Translations under genes and position numbers: made by a program
Assembly (NCBI GenBank): GCA_003242645.1
Contig: QGVC01000053.1
Span: forward strand, 1-13,982
DNA: 13,982 nt
Direction of reading: 5' to 3'
Source of the DNA: Pseudomonadota bacterium
GTDB lineage: Bacteria; Pseudomonadota; Alphaproteobacteria; Rhizobiales; Hyphomicrobiaceae
Notes under the pieces: model-generated
What the model saw: the letters and a program-made list of their open reading frames with translations, nothing else
What the model was told of the DNA's origin: nothing
Database searches by the model: none
Shown: piece by piece, positions 1 through 7,538 of the stretch
How positions within the stretch are numbered: the stretch's first letter is position 1
Layout of the letters: each line of letters opens with the position of its first letter

Positions 1-1
1 C

Positions 2-1789
2 CGGGGGGGGGGATTTATTGGGGGCGACCGCCCCGTGCGCCGCCTCCCCTACATCTCCGGCCGGGTCGAGCGGTACGGCGACACGCTGCAGATGGCGCAC
101 CCGGATTACATCGTGCCGCCCGAGGCCCGCGCCGACCTGCCGATGCTGGAGCCGGTTCACCCGCTCACGGCGGGCCTCTCGGGGAAGATCCTGCTGAAGA
201 TCATGCGGCAGGCCGTCGAACGCGTGCCGGATCTTCCCGAATGGCAGGAGCCGCGCTGGCTCGCCTTGCGTGGCTGGCCATCGTTCCGAGAAGCCGTGAC
301 GCGCCTCCACGTGCCCCGCGATTCCGATGACGTCTCGCCGGTGGCACCCCACTGGCAGCGCCTCGCTTACGACGAGCTGCTCGCGGGACAAGTGGCACTG
401 GCCCTGGTCCGGCAACGCCTCAAATCCCAGCCCGGCCGGGCCATCGTTGGTGACGGCCGCATTCGCCGGCAGCTCAAGGCGGCCCTGCCGTTCGCGCTAA
501 CACCTTCCCAGGTCAAAGCCCTTTCGGAAATCGAGGCGGATATGGCGGCGCCGCGCCGGATGCTACGGCTGCTGCAAGGTGATGTCGGCTCAGGCAAGAC
601 AGCCGTGGCCCTTTTTGCCATGGCTACCGCCGTCGAGGCGGGCACACAGGCCGCCCTTATGGCGCCCACGGAAGTATTGGCGAGGCAGCACGTCGAGACC
701 ATCGCGCCCCTCGCCGAGAAGGCCGGGCTCCGCGTCGGGTTGCTGACGGGCCGCGAAAAAGGCAAGACGCGAGCCGAAATCCTTGCCCGCCTTGCCCGCG
801 GCGACATCGACATCCTCATCGGCACTCACGCCCTCTTCCAGCCCGACGTCGTCTTCAAGGACTTGGCTTTCGCCGTCATCGACGAGCAGCACCGGTTTGG
901 GGTGCATCAGCGGCTGGCGTTGCAGACGAAAGGCGGACAGGGTGTTGCCGACGTGCTGGTGATGACGGCCACCCCCATCCCCCGCACGCTCCTGATGACG
1001 CATTACGGCGATCTCGACGTATCTCGCCTCACTGAGAAGCCGGCCGGCCGGAAGCCCGTGACCACTACCCTCGTCTCAATCGATCGTTTGGAGGAGGTCA
1101 TCGACGGTCTGCGGCGCGCCTTGGCCGATGGCGCGCAGGTCTATTGGGTGTGCCCGCTCATCGAGGGCAATGGCGCCTCCGAGCTTGCGGCCGCTGAGGA
1201 GCGCTACGCGCACCTCAACCAAGTGCTCGGCGGGAAGGTTGGTCTGCTGCATGGCGCCATGCCGAGCCGCGTGAAGGATGCGACCATGGCCGCCTTCGCC
1301 GAAGGCAAGCTGAGGGTGCTCGTCTCGACAACTGTCATCGAGGTTGGCGTCAACGTTCCCAACGCGACCATCATGGTCATCGAGCACGCGGAGAGATTTG
1401 GCCTCGCCCAGCTTCATCAGCTGCGCGGGCGCGTAGGACGCGGCGAGCGGCAATCCTATTGCGTGCTGCTTTACAAGCCGCCTCTCGGGGAGATCGCCGA
1501 GGAGCGCCTAAAGATCATGCGCGAGACGGAGGACGGCTTCGTCATAGCCGAGAAGGACCTGGAGCTGCGCGGTGGCGGCGAGGTGCTTGGTGCACGCCAA
1601 AGCGGCCTTCCCGAGTATCGCATCGCCAATGTGCCGAACTTCGAGGAGCTTCTGGCCGCCGCCCGTGACGACGCCCGCTTGCTGCTGCACGAAGATCCAT
1701 CGCTCACCAGCCCCCGCGGCGCTGCCATTCGCACGCTGCTCTATCTCTTCGAGTGCGATGATGCTGTGCGGCTGTTCAGGGCAGCGTGA
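2..1789 (+). CDS. recG: ATP-dependent DNA helicase RecG, 5'-truncated by the window edge
   Basis: RecG remodels stalled replication forks and branch-migrates Holliday junctions in the cytoplasm. The frame is open to the left edge, so the gene begins outside the window. From the GTG at 35 there are 584 residues; family members have about 700, so roughly 110 N-terminal residues are missing, including most of the wedge domain. Counting from that GTG, the Walker A motif GDVGSGKT is at 182-189 and the DEQH box at 283-286. The TATPIPRTL motif III follows, then the helicase C-domain motifs EVGVNVPNATIMVIEHAERFG and QLRGRVGRG. The GARQSGLPEYR segment near the C-terminus matches the RecG-specific TRG region. 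It converges on the DUF502 gene with a 21-base gap and no obvious shared terminator. The GTG at 35 is not a real start, because typical RecG wedge sequence (ISGRVE...HPDYI) follows at once. The ten-G run at the edge makes the first 30 or so bases doubtful. Identity is very secure. Confidence 0.96.
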   Translation, partial: RGGGFIGGDRPVRRLPYISGRVERYGDTLQMAHPDYIVPPEARADLPMLEPVHPLTAGLSGKILLKIMRQAVERVPDLPEWQEPRWLALRGWPSFREAVTRLHVPRDSDDVSPVAPHWQRLAYDELLAGQVALALVRQRLKSQPGRAIVGDGRIRRQLKAALPFALTPSQVKALSEIEADMAAPRRMLRLLQGDVGSGKTAVALFAMATAVEAGTQAALMAPTEVLARQHVETIAPLAEKAGLRVGLLTGREKGKTRAEILARLARGDIDILIGTHALFQPDVVFKDLAFAVIDEQHRFGVHQRLALQTKGGQGVADVLVMTATPIPRTLLMTHYGDLDVSRLTEKPAGRKPVTTTLVSIDRLEEVIDGLRRALADGAQVYWVCPLIEGNGASELAAAEERYAHLNQVLGGKVGLLHGAMPSRVKDATMAAFAEGKLRVLVSTTVIEVGVNVPNATIMVIEHAERFGLAQLHQLRGRVGRGERQSYCVLLYKPPLGEIAEERLKIMRETEDGFVIAEKDLELRGGGEVLGARQSGLPEYRIANVPNFEELLAAARDDARLLLHEDPSLTSPRGAAIRTLLYLFECDDAVRLFRAA

Positions 1790-1810
1790 GCCCAGAAGCA
1801 GCCTGCCAAG

Positions 1811-2596
1811 TCACGTCTTCTCAACGTTTTCGCCTCGCGCCGCATCGGCCAGGTTTTTCAGCTGCTTCTGATACTCCGGCATCACCATCCCGGCCGAGAT
1901 GACCATCTTCGCAACATCCTCAACCGTCATGTTCAGCGGGATGACATCCCGGCGGGGAACGACACAGACGAAGCCCGTGGGAGGCACGATCCCCGTCGGC
2001 ATGAAGACCGTGAGCAGGTCGTCCTCGCCTCCAGGCCGGACCTCCTTTATCTCGCCTCTCACCTCCCCCGTGATGTAGACGAGCGACCAAATTCCTTTGG
2101 ACGGAAACTCCATCAAGCCAACTTTATTGAATTGGGTCCCAGGCCCTGCGGCGCTCACCACGGAGACGAAGATCTGCTTCAAGGCCTGATAGACGTTGCG
2201 CACGATTGGCATGCGCTGAAGGAACATCTCGCCGGAGCTGATGATCGTCCGGCCAATGAGGTTTGCGGCCAGTGCGCCGATCAGCGTCAGGCCGACTATC
2301 CCAAAAACCAGTCCGATCCCCGGCATGGGAAACGGAAGATAGGTTTCGGGATTGTAGACGCTGGGCACGAACGGCTTCACCCAGGCGTCCACCACGTTGA
2401 TGAACCACCAGCCGATATAGAGCGTGATGGTGACGGGTCCGACGACGACGAGTCCAGTCAGGAAATAGTTGCGCAACCGAGCGCCGATGCGCAGGTCTGA
2501 ATGAGATTGGGCGGTACCAAGCCACGGCAACGGGTTCGCCTTCGTGTCTGCGCCCGATCTCGCCTGCGGCTGCTGTTCCGCTTCACTCTTCTGCAT
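1811..2596 (-). CDS. DUF502 family inner-membrane protein
   Basis: This 261-residue protein matches the DUF502 family, a membrane family also known from plant COV/LCV proteins; its biochemical role is not established. A Gln/Ala-rich N-terminal tail of about 40 residues leads into two membrane segments, about 44-67 (LTGLVVVGPVTITLYIGWWF) and 93-117. A soluble C-terminal part follows, with family-typical stretches around RMPIVRNVYQALKQI and TVFMPTGIVPPTGFV. It is the last gene of the minus-strand glmU-glmS-SPOR block, 157 bases after the SPOR gene, and faces recG. From general knowledge, this neighbourhood recurs in Hyphomicrobiales. The start at 2596 is chosen because the basic and hydrophobic sections fall where the family expects them. 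The upstream GGATGGAT is a weak ribosome site about 8 bases away. The family call is firm; function is unknown. Confidence 0.9.
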   Translation of the reverse strand: MQKSEAEQQPQARSGADTKANPLPWLGTAQSHSDLRIGARLRNYFLTGLVVVGPVTITLYIGWWFINVVDAWVKPFVPSVYNPETYLPFPMPGIGLVFGIVGLTLIGALAANLIGRTIISSGEMFLQRMPIVRNVYQALKQIFVSVVSAAGPGTQFNKVGLMEFPSKGIWSLVYITGEVRGEIKEVRPGGEDDLLTVFMPTGIVPPTGFVCVVPRRDVIPLNMTVEDVAKMVISAGMVMPEYQKQLKNLADAARGENVEKT

Positions 2597-2753
2597 GTCT
2601 CGATATCCATCCCGCCGCGCGCGACAATTCGAGCACGCGGGCCGGGCTCCTCCCGTATGCTGGTCTCCCGCATCAAGGAAGCCGGATTAAGCTCTGGGTG
2701 CAATAGGCGATAAGTGTCGGGCGTGCAAACGATCGCGAGAGGGAGCAGCGACC

Positions 2754-3815
2754 CTAACGGCTGAGGACCAGACAGTCGAGACCAGCCTGACGGAGCCGCG
2801 GGCAAACGCTTTTCACCTCGTCAGCACTTGCGAAGGGCCCCAGGCGAACGCTGTAGAGCTTGCCCATGTTGCCCATGATGGTCTCCTCAATGGCCGCGTC
2901 TTGCTGCCCCTCGGTCATCCCGAGTTGCTTGAGGCGCGCCGCTACAGTCTGCGCCTCCTGCCGGTTACGGACGGCCGCCACCTGGATGAACCGGCCTGAA
3001 CCCGTGGACCTTCCCGTCGAAGCGGTGGTCGTCGGCGCGCTGCGTGTGGCGTTGGACGTGCTCGCCTTGCGCACCACTGTGGAATCCGACCAACCGCCCG
3101 CCGCAGGATGGACCTGACTGGACCACGCGGAAACGGTCGGTGAGCGGCGAGACTCAGCGGCTTGTTGGTCACCCGATGAGCTGTAGGACGCTGCCGAGGA
3201 GCGCTGAGCGGATGAGCTCTGTGAAGATTGGGAACTGCCGCCGAACAGCGCGCTGAAGAAGCTGCCAAACCCGCCGCCCGAAGAAGATTGGGAAGCTGTC
3301 GTGGTCGACGATGGAGCTGGGCGACTCTCGCCCGAGGCCGTCCTGGCTCCAGCTGCCTCTCGCGTCGCAGCCACTCGCTTCTCGTCAGCCTCGGCTTGAT
3401 CGGTCAGGCCTGCCTCACGGTAAGCGGCAGCGCGATTCATCAGGGCATCCGCCCTTTGCTCGGGATCAAGCCCGTTCTTGATCCACAGCGCGCTTGTGAA
3501 ATCGGCAATCGCCTGCGCCGGCTTGTTCTGCTTGCGGTAGGCGAGGCCGCGGTAATACAGCGCGCGCGCCAAGGTCGACTGAGAAATCTTGCCTCCTGAA
3601 ATGGCCGCGGTCAGCTCTTGCACCGCCAGATCCGCGCGTCCGGCTTGCAAGGCTTCGACGCCGGCCTTGATGAGTTTGTCAGCGTTGGCTCCTTTATCTT
3701 TGTCCTTGGCAGCCATCGCTCCAGGCACGCCGAGTATGAGGCCAGCAGCCAGGACGGCAGTGAGCGTCAGTTTCGAATAAGTCAGTCCTGCCCGGGTCGT
3801 GCGCGCTCGCGTCAT
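2754..3815 (-). CDS. Secreted TPR and SPOR domain protein (probable septal peptidoglycan binding)
   Basis: The product has 353 residues. Residues 1-36 form a signal peptide (basic start, LTAVLAAGLILGVPG core, AMA-AK cleavage site), so it acts in the periplasm. Residues 43-150 contain TPR-like helical repeats, clearest at ALYYRGLAYRKQNKPAQAIADF. A linker of about 120 residues rich in Ser, Thr and Gly follows, with a GGGFGSFFSALFGGSS patch. Residues 273-352 are a SPOR domain (RFIQVAAVRNRQEAQTVAARL ... YSVRLGPFASADEV). SPOR domains bind glycan strands stripped of stem peptides at division sites, so a role in division or cell-wall remodelling is likely but inferred. The ATG at 3815 is preferred over one 26 codons upstream because GAGGAA sits 5-6 bases before it and the signal peptide then begins correctly. 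The gene lies 112 bases after glmS on the same strand, behind a hairpin. Confidence 0.88.
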   Translation of the reverse strand: MTRARTTRAGLTYSKLTLTAVLAAGLILGVPGAMAAKDKDKGANADKLIKAGVEALQAGRADLAVQELTAAISGGKISQSTLARALYYRGLAYRKQNKPAQAIADFTSALWIKNGLDPEQRADALMNRAAAYREAGLTDQAEADEKRVAATREAAGARTASGESRPAPSSTTTASQSSSGGGFGSFFSALFGGSSQSSQSSSAQRSSAASYSSSGDQQAAESRRSPTVSAWSSQVHPAAGGWSDSTVVRKASTSNATRSAPTTTASTGRSTGSGRFIQVAAVRNRQEAQTVAARLKQLGMTEGQQDAAIEETIMGNMGKLYSVRLGPFASADEVKSVCPRLRQAGLDCLVLSR

Positions 3816-3819
3816 CGCG

Positions 3820-3825
3820 ATTCCT
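3820..3825 (-). promoter_or_regulatory. Shine-Dalgarno deciding the start of the TPR/SPOR gene
   Basis: GAGGAA on the minus strand lies four bases before the ATG at 3815. The in-frame ATG at 3893 has no comparable site and would put 26 residues before the signal peptide. Confidence 0.6.
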
Positions 3826-3892
3826 CGCAGCGTCTCAGGTACGCGCAGCACTCCACTCGCGTGCTTCCTATGCCAATCACCGTTTTGAGGCA

Positions 3893-3910
3893 ATTCGGCG
3901 ACAGCCGAAT
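3893..3910 (-). terminator. Hairpin after glmS, possible weak terminator or mRNA 3' end
   Basis: ATTCGGC and GCCGAAT form a perfect 7-bp stem with a 4-base loop, starting 18 bases past the glmS stop on the minus strand. No U-tract follows (the next bases are TGCCTCAAAACGG). It is therefore not a canonical intrinsic terminator and may only attenuate transcription or protect the glmS mRNA end. Confidence 0.4.
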
Positions 3911-3927
3911 CCCGTCCGACCCCAACC

Positions 3928-5748
3928 TTATTCCACAGTTACCGATTTGGCGAGATTGCGCGGCTGGTCGACGTCCGTGCCCATGACGACGGCGGTGTGG
4001 TACGCAATCAGCTGCACGGGAACGGCATAAATCAGTGGAGCCGTGAACGGATGAACGCGCGGAACCTGGAGGTGGGTGTGCAGCTTGCATCCCGCCTTCG
4101 CGGCCGACGCGTCGGAAATGAGGATGATCCGTCCCCCGCGGGCTGCCACTTCCTGCATGTTGGAGACGGTTTTCTCGAACAGATCATCCTCAGGGGCTAC
4201 CACTACGACAGGAACGTTCTCGTCGATGAGCGCGATGGGGCCGTGCTTCAGCTCCCCGGCTGCGTAGCCTTCCGCATGAATGTATGAGATTTCCTTGAGC
4301 TTCAGCGCACCCTCGAGGGCGATCGGGTAGCTCTGGCCACGCCCGAGGTAGAGCACGTCCTTGGCCTTATGGAGCGAGACCGCCAGTGATTCGTATTGCG
4401 GCTCGCTGCGCAAGATTGTCGTGATGTGCCGCGGCACCTCCGTCAGAGCACGGACAAGCTCCTTCTCCTGCTCCGCGCTGACATAGCCGCGGGCACGGCC
4501 CGCCGCGATGGCGAGGCACGCAAGCACCGATAGCTGACACGTAAACGCCTTCGTCGAGGCGACGCCGATCTCCGGCCCGGCTAGCGTTGGCAGAACCGTG
4601 TGTGACTCACGCGCAATTGTTGAGCTGTGCACATTGACGATGGAGGCGATTTTCTGGCCCTGCGCCTTGCAATAGCGCAGCGAGGCCAGCGTATCTGCCG
4701 TTTCGCCCGACTGGGAAACGAAGATGGCGAGCCCATTCTCCGGCAGCGGAACCTCGCGGTAGCGGAATTCGGAAGCGACGTCGATCTCAACCGGGAGGCG
4801 CGCGTACCGCTCGAGCCAATACTTGCCGATGAGCCCAGCGTAGTACGCCGTTCCGCAGGCGGTGAGAGTGATGCGAGGGACTTTGGCCAGATCGACCCCG
4901 AGGTCAGGGAACATCACCCTGCCGGTGGACATGTCCAGATAGTTGGCGAGGGTGTGGCTGATGACTTCCGGCTGTTCATGGATTTCTTTGGCCATGAAGT
5001 GCCGGTAGTTGCCCTTGTCCACCAGCAGCGAGCTGGCCACAGCCTTAACCAATGGCCGCTCGACCCTGTTGCCAGCGCTGTCATAGATCTCAGCGCCGTT
5101 GCGGGTGATGACAGCCCAATCGCCATCCTCGAGATACGTGATGGTGCCCGTGAACGGTGCCAGGGCAATCGCGTCGGAGCCGAGGTACATCTCGCCGTCG
5201 CCGTAGCCGATGGCAAGGGGCGGCCCGTGACGCGCGCCGATCATCAGATCGTCGTGACCGGCAAAAATGAGCCCTAGCGCGAATGCCCCTCTCAAGCGTT
5301 GCAACGCCAGGCGCGAAGCTTCAACTGGCGAGTATCCCTGATCCAGATAATCAGTCACGAGATGAACGACGGTTTCCGTGTCCGTATCCGTCTGGAACTC
5401 GTGACCCTTGGCTGTGAGCTCCTCCTTCAGCTCCTGGAAGTTCTCGATGATTCCATTGTGGACGACGGCGACCCGACCGTTCATATGCGGATGGGCATTG
5501 CGCTCGATGGGCCGGCCGTGAGTCGCCCACCGCGTATGCCCGATGCCAGCACGACCCTGCAGCGGCTGCTCCCGCAACCTCATCTCGAGGTTCTTGAGCT
5601 TGCCTTCCGCGCGGCGCCGGTCGAGGTGACCGTTCTCAACCGTCGCGATGCCAGCCGAGTCGTAGCCGCGGTATTCCAGCCGCCGGAGGGCGTCGATAAG
5701 GTCCGCCGCCACGGGTTTCGAGCCGAGAATGCCCACGATCCCGCACAT
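3928..5748 (-). CDS. glmS: Glutamine-fructose-6-phosphate aminotransferase (isomerizing)
   Basis: GlmS makes glucosamine-6-phosphate from fructose-6-phosphate and glutamine, the first committed step to UDP-GlcNAc for peptidoglycan and LPS. The 606-residue product is full length. It starts MCGIVG, so Cys2 becomes the N-terminal nucleophile of the class II glutaminase domain (about 1-240). HTRWATHG (71-78), HNGIIEN (97-103) and TDTDTETVVH (120-129) are present. Two SIS domains follow: the first contains TACGTAYYAG (about 296-305) and SQSGETADTLASL (345-357), and the second contains GRGQSYPIALEGALKLKE and HAEGYAAGELKHGP. The C-terminus ends in PRNLAKSVTVE, as expected. AAGGGGA about 9 bases upstream of 5748 is a plausible ribosome site. 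glmU lies 101 bases upstream on the same strand, so co-transcription is likely. The leader between them carries a long inverted repeat. Confidence 0.98.
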   Translation of the reverse strand: MCGIVGILGSKPVAADLIDALRRLEYRGYDSAGIATVENGHLDRRRAEGKLKNLEMRLREQPLQGRAGIGHTRWATHGRPIERNAHPHMNGRVAVVHNGIIENFQELKEELTAKGHEFQTDTDTETVVHLVTDYLDQGYSPVEASRLALQRLRGAFALGLIFAGHDDLMIGARHGPPLAIGYGDGEMYLGSDAIALAPFTGTITYLEDGDWAVITRNGAEIYDSAGNRVERPLVKAVASSLLVDKGNYRHFMAKEIHEQPEVISHTLANYLDMSTGRVMFPDLGVDLAKVPRITLTACGTAYYAGLIGKYWLERYARLPVEIDVASEFRYREVPLPENGLAIFVSQSGETADTLASLRYCKAQGQKIASIVNVHSSTIARESHTVLPTLAGPEIGVASTKAFTCQLSVLACLAIAAGRARGYVSAEQEKELVRALTEVPRHITTILRSEPQYESLAVSLHKAKDVLYLGRGQSYPIALEGALKLKEISYIHAEGYAAGELKHGPIALIDENVPVVVVAPEDDLFEKTVSNMQEVAARGGRIILISDASAAKAGCKLHTHLQVPRVHPFTAPLIYAVPVQLIAYHTAVVMGTDVDQPRNLAKSVTVE

Positions 5749-5766
5749 CCTGGAGAATCCCCTTGT

Positions 5767-5812
5767 AGTTGTGCAGTGCTGGACCTAATTCTGGACGGCA
5801 CCGGGCACAACT
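5767..5812 (-). promoter_or_regulatory. Long stem-loop in the glmS leader
   Basis: On the minus strand AGTTGTGC (5812-5805) pairs perfectly with GCACAACT (5774-5767), an 8-bp stem. Inside it GTGC (5801-5798) pairs with GCAC (5779-5776), leaving a small asymmetric internal loop and an 18-base apical loop. The stem ends two bases before the AAGGGGA ribosome site (5764-5758) of glmS. No U-tract follows, so it is not a terminator. Control of glmS translation or processing of a glmU-glmS transcript would fit, but this is inference. Confidence 0.5.
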
Positions 5813-5840
5813 CAAACCTCATTTCTTGGTATTTCTTAGT

Positions 5841-5859
5841 GCGTTCGAGCTAAGAACGC
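5841..5859 (-). terminator. Small hairpin spanning the glmU stop codon
   Basis: GCGTTC and GAACGC form a 6-bp stem with a 7-base loop that contains the glmU stop codon. No U-run follows. It is probably a minor element between glmU and glmS and not a working intrinsic terminator. Confidence 0.2.
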
Positions 5860-7211
5860 TTCTCCGTTTTGCGCCGTTGCATCACGGTGCGGAATTTGGC
5901 CGCCCAGCCTTCGCGCAAGGTCTGCTCGTTGCGCTCAAGGGCTAGGGCATCGGCCGGGACATCCTTGGTGATGACGCTACCCGAGCCGATGAAGGCGCCC
6001 GGCCCGATGGTCACTGGCGCGACCAGCGCCGTGTTCGAGCCGATGAAGGCGCCCGCGCCTACTTCCGTGCGATGCTTAAAAAACCCGTCATAGTTGCAGA
6101 AGATGGTTCCTGCACCGATGTTTGCGCCAGCGCCAACGCGGCCGTCGCCGAGGTAGGAAAGATGGTTGGCCTTTGCACCTTCCTCGACGGTGACGTTCTT
6201 GACCTCGACGAAGTTGCCGATCTTCGCCCGCGGGCCGATGTCGGCGCCGGGTCTGAGCCGGGCGAAAGGTCCAACCTCCGCGCCTCGGCGCAGGCGTGCC
6301 CCTTCGATGTGGCAGTTGGCGTGGATGATGACCTCGTCCTCGACCACCACCTTCGGCCCGAAGAACACGTTGGGCTCGATGACCACGTCCCGGCCGATCA
6401 CCGTGTCATAGCTGAACCAGACCGTCTCCGGCGCGATCAAAGTGGCACCCTCGGCCATCACCCGCTCGCGGAAGCGCCGCTGGAAAACTGCCTCGGCCTG
6501 CGCGAGCTGGTTCCGTGAGTTGACGCCCATCACCTCCTCTTCTGCACAGGTGTGGGCTGCCACGCGGTAGCCCATGGAACGAGCGATCGCGACGGCGTCG
6601 GTCAGGTAGTATTCCCCTTTGGCATTGTGGGAGCCGATGGCGTCTAGAAGCAGCAGAGCTTGCTCGCCGCGGAACGCCATCACGCCCGAATTGCAGAAGT
6701 TGATCTCCCTCTCGGCTTCGGTTGCATCCTCCTGCTCCCGGATGGCGCTCACTTGCCCGGGACCGTCCATGATCAGGCGGCCGTATCCGTTGGGATCGGC
6801 GGCATGAAATCCGAGCACGGCGAGAGGCGTCGACGCGTCGAGCGACGCGAGCAGGCCATTGAGCGTCGACGGCGTGATGAACGGCGTATCCCCGAAAACG
6901 ACCAGCACGTCGCCCTCATGCTGCTCAATGGCCCTTCGCGCCGCGAGCACCGCGTGCGCCGTACCGAGCTGCGGCTCCTGGACGAAGACTTCCGCCTTCG
7001 GGGCAATCTTCTCCACCTCGGCGCGTACCCCGTCCATCTCCGGACCGATCACGACGGCTGTTCGGCCTTCGCCAAGTCCGCGGATGGCGGTCAAGACGTG
7101 CCCGAGCAGCGAAAGCCCTCCGACGCAGTGGAGAACCTTCGGAATGGCCGACTTCATTCGCGTGCCTTTGCCGGCCGCCAGGACGATCGTGAGGAGTGGG
7201 CGAGAGGTCAT
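5850..7211 (-). CDS. glmU: Bifunctional UDP-GlcNAc pyrophosphorylase / glucosamine-1-phosphate N-acetyltransferase
   Basis: GlmU acetylates glucosamine-1-phosphate with acetyl-CoA and then joins GlcNAc-1-phosphate to UTP, giving UDP-GlcNAc. The product has 453 residues, the usual length. The N-terminal uridyltransferase domain (about 1-230) shows LAAGKGTRMKS (11-21), QEPQLGTAHAV (78-88), FGDTP (106-110), GYGRL (142-146) and NFCNSGVM (171-178). The C-terminal left-handed beta-helix has hexapeptide repeats from about 255. It includes NHLSYLGD (349-356), whose His350 matches the catalytic His of the acetyltransferase, and NYDG (373-376). The ATG at 7211 (MTSRPLL...) is chosen because the Rossmann start then sits at the usual distance and GGTGGA lies just upstream. 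An ATG six codons earlier (7229) has no good ribosome site. It heads the minus-strand block with glmS and is divergent from a SPOR-like gene. Confidence 0.97.
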   Translation of the reverse strand: MTSRPLLTIVLAAGKGTRMKSAIPKVLHCVGGLSLLGHVLTAIRGLGEGRTAVVIGPEMDGVRAEVEKIAPKAEVFVQEPQLGTAHAVLAARRAIEQHEGDVLVVFGDTPFITPSTLNGLLASLDASTPLAVLGFHAADPNGYGRLIMDGPGQVSAIREQEDATEAEREINFCNSGVMAFRGEQALLLLDAIGSHNAKGEYYLTDAVAIARSMGYRVAAHTCAEEEVMGVNSRNQLAQAEAVFQRRFRERVMAEGATLIAPETVWFSYDTVIGRDVVIEPNVFFGPKVVVEDEVIIHANCHIEGARLRRGAEVGPFARLRPGADIGPRAKIGNFVEVKNVTVEEGAKANHLSYLGDGRVGAGANIGAGTIFCNYDGFFKHRTEVGAGAFIGSNTALVAPVTIGPGAFIGSGSVITKDVPADALALERNEQTLREGWAAKFRTVMQRRKTEKRS

Positions 7212-7280
7212 GGATCCACCAACAGGCATTCTCGGGCTCGCCGGCGCCCAGAAATGGGCTCACTTCCGCGGCGCACTCTT

Positions 7281-7306
7281 CTTCTAGACACAACTTCTAG
7301 ACACAA
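7281..7306. repeat. Tandem duplication of a 13-base unit
   Basis: CTTCTAGACACAA occurs twice head to tail with no mismatch (7281-7293 and 7294-7306). Each copy contains the palindrome TCTAGA. It lies 70-95 bases upstream of the glmU start. On the minus strand it reads TTGTGTCTAGAAG twice, which offers two TTGTGT blocks that could be -35-like, but no matching -10 follows. Confidence 0.7.
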
Positions 7307-7528
7307 CGCTGACCGGATTCAGCTGGCTCGATCCCCAAGCGAGAGGAGCCGGAGATAAGGGATATGGCCAGGATGCGGCAACTTCGAGGGTTTCCACAGG
7401 CCAAGCACACAGCGCCCTCCCCCATCCGTTGACCGGGATAACGGACTCAGAGGACGGTTTGGCGCAAGCGAATCGGTACTTGGCCGCGCGGACGGACCTG
7501 CATCCCGCGCCCAAGCTATGGAGAGATC

Positions 7529-7533
7529 AAGGG
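7529..7533 (+). promoter_or_regulatory. Ribosome binding site supporting the start at 7539
   Basis: AAGGG sits five bases before the ATG at 7539. The alternative in-frame ATGs at 7518 and 7551 have no purine-rich site at a useful distance. Confidence 0.5.
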
Positions 7534-7538
7534 CGGCC

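Larger units (their letters stand above)
7212..7538. other. Divergent intergenic region between glmU and the SPOR-like gene
   Basis: This is about 330 bases with no gene I can support. It should hold the promoters of both divergent genes, but I find no convincing -35/-10 pair on either strand. It contains a tandem 13-base repeat (7281-7306) and a loose 5-bp hairpin GGCTC...GAGCC (7325-7350). Confidence 0.5.

Noticed and set aside
4627..5277. 216-codon plus-strand frame inside glmS
   Set aside because: It is fully antisense to glmS with no family features.
3894..5748. A ribozyme riboswitch for glmS
   Set aside because: The glmS ribozyme is a Gram-positive element, and the 100-base leader here is too short and shows only a simple stem-loop.
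6660..7358. 232-codon plus-strand frame over glmU
   Set aside because: Arg-rich shadow of glmU with no ribosome site.
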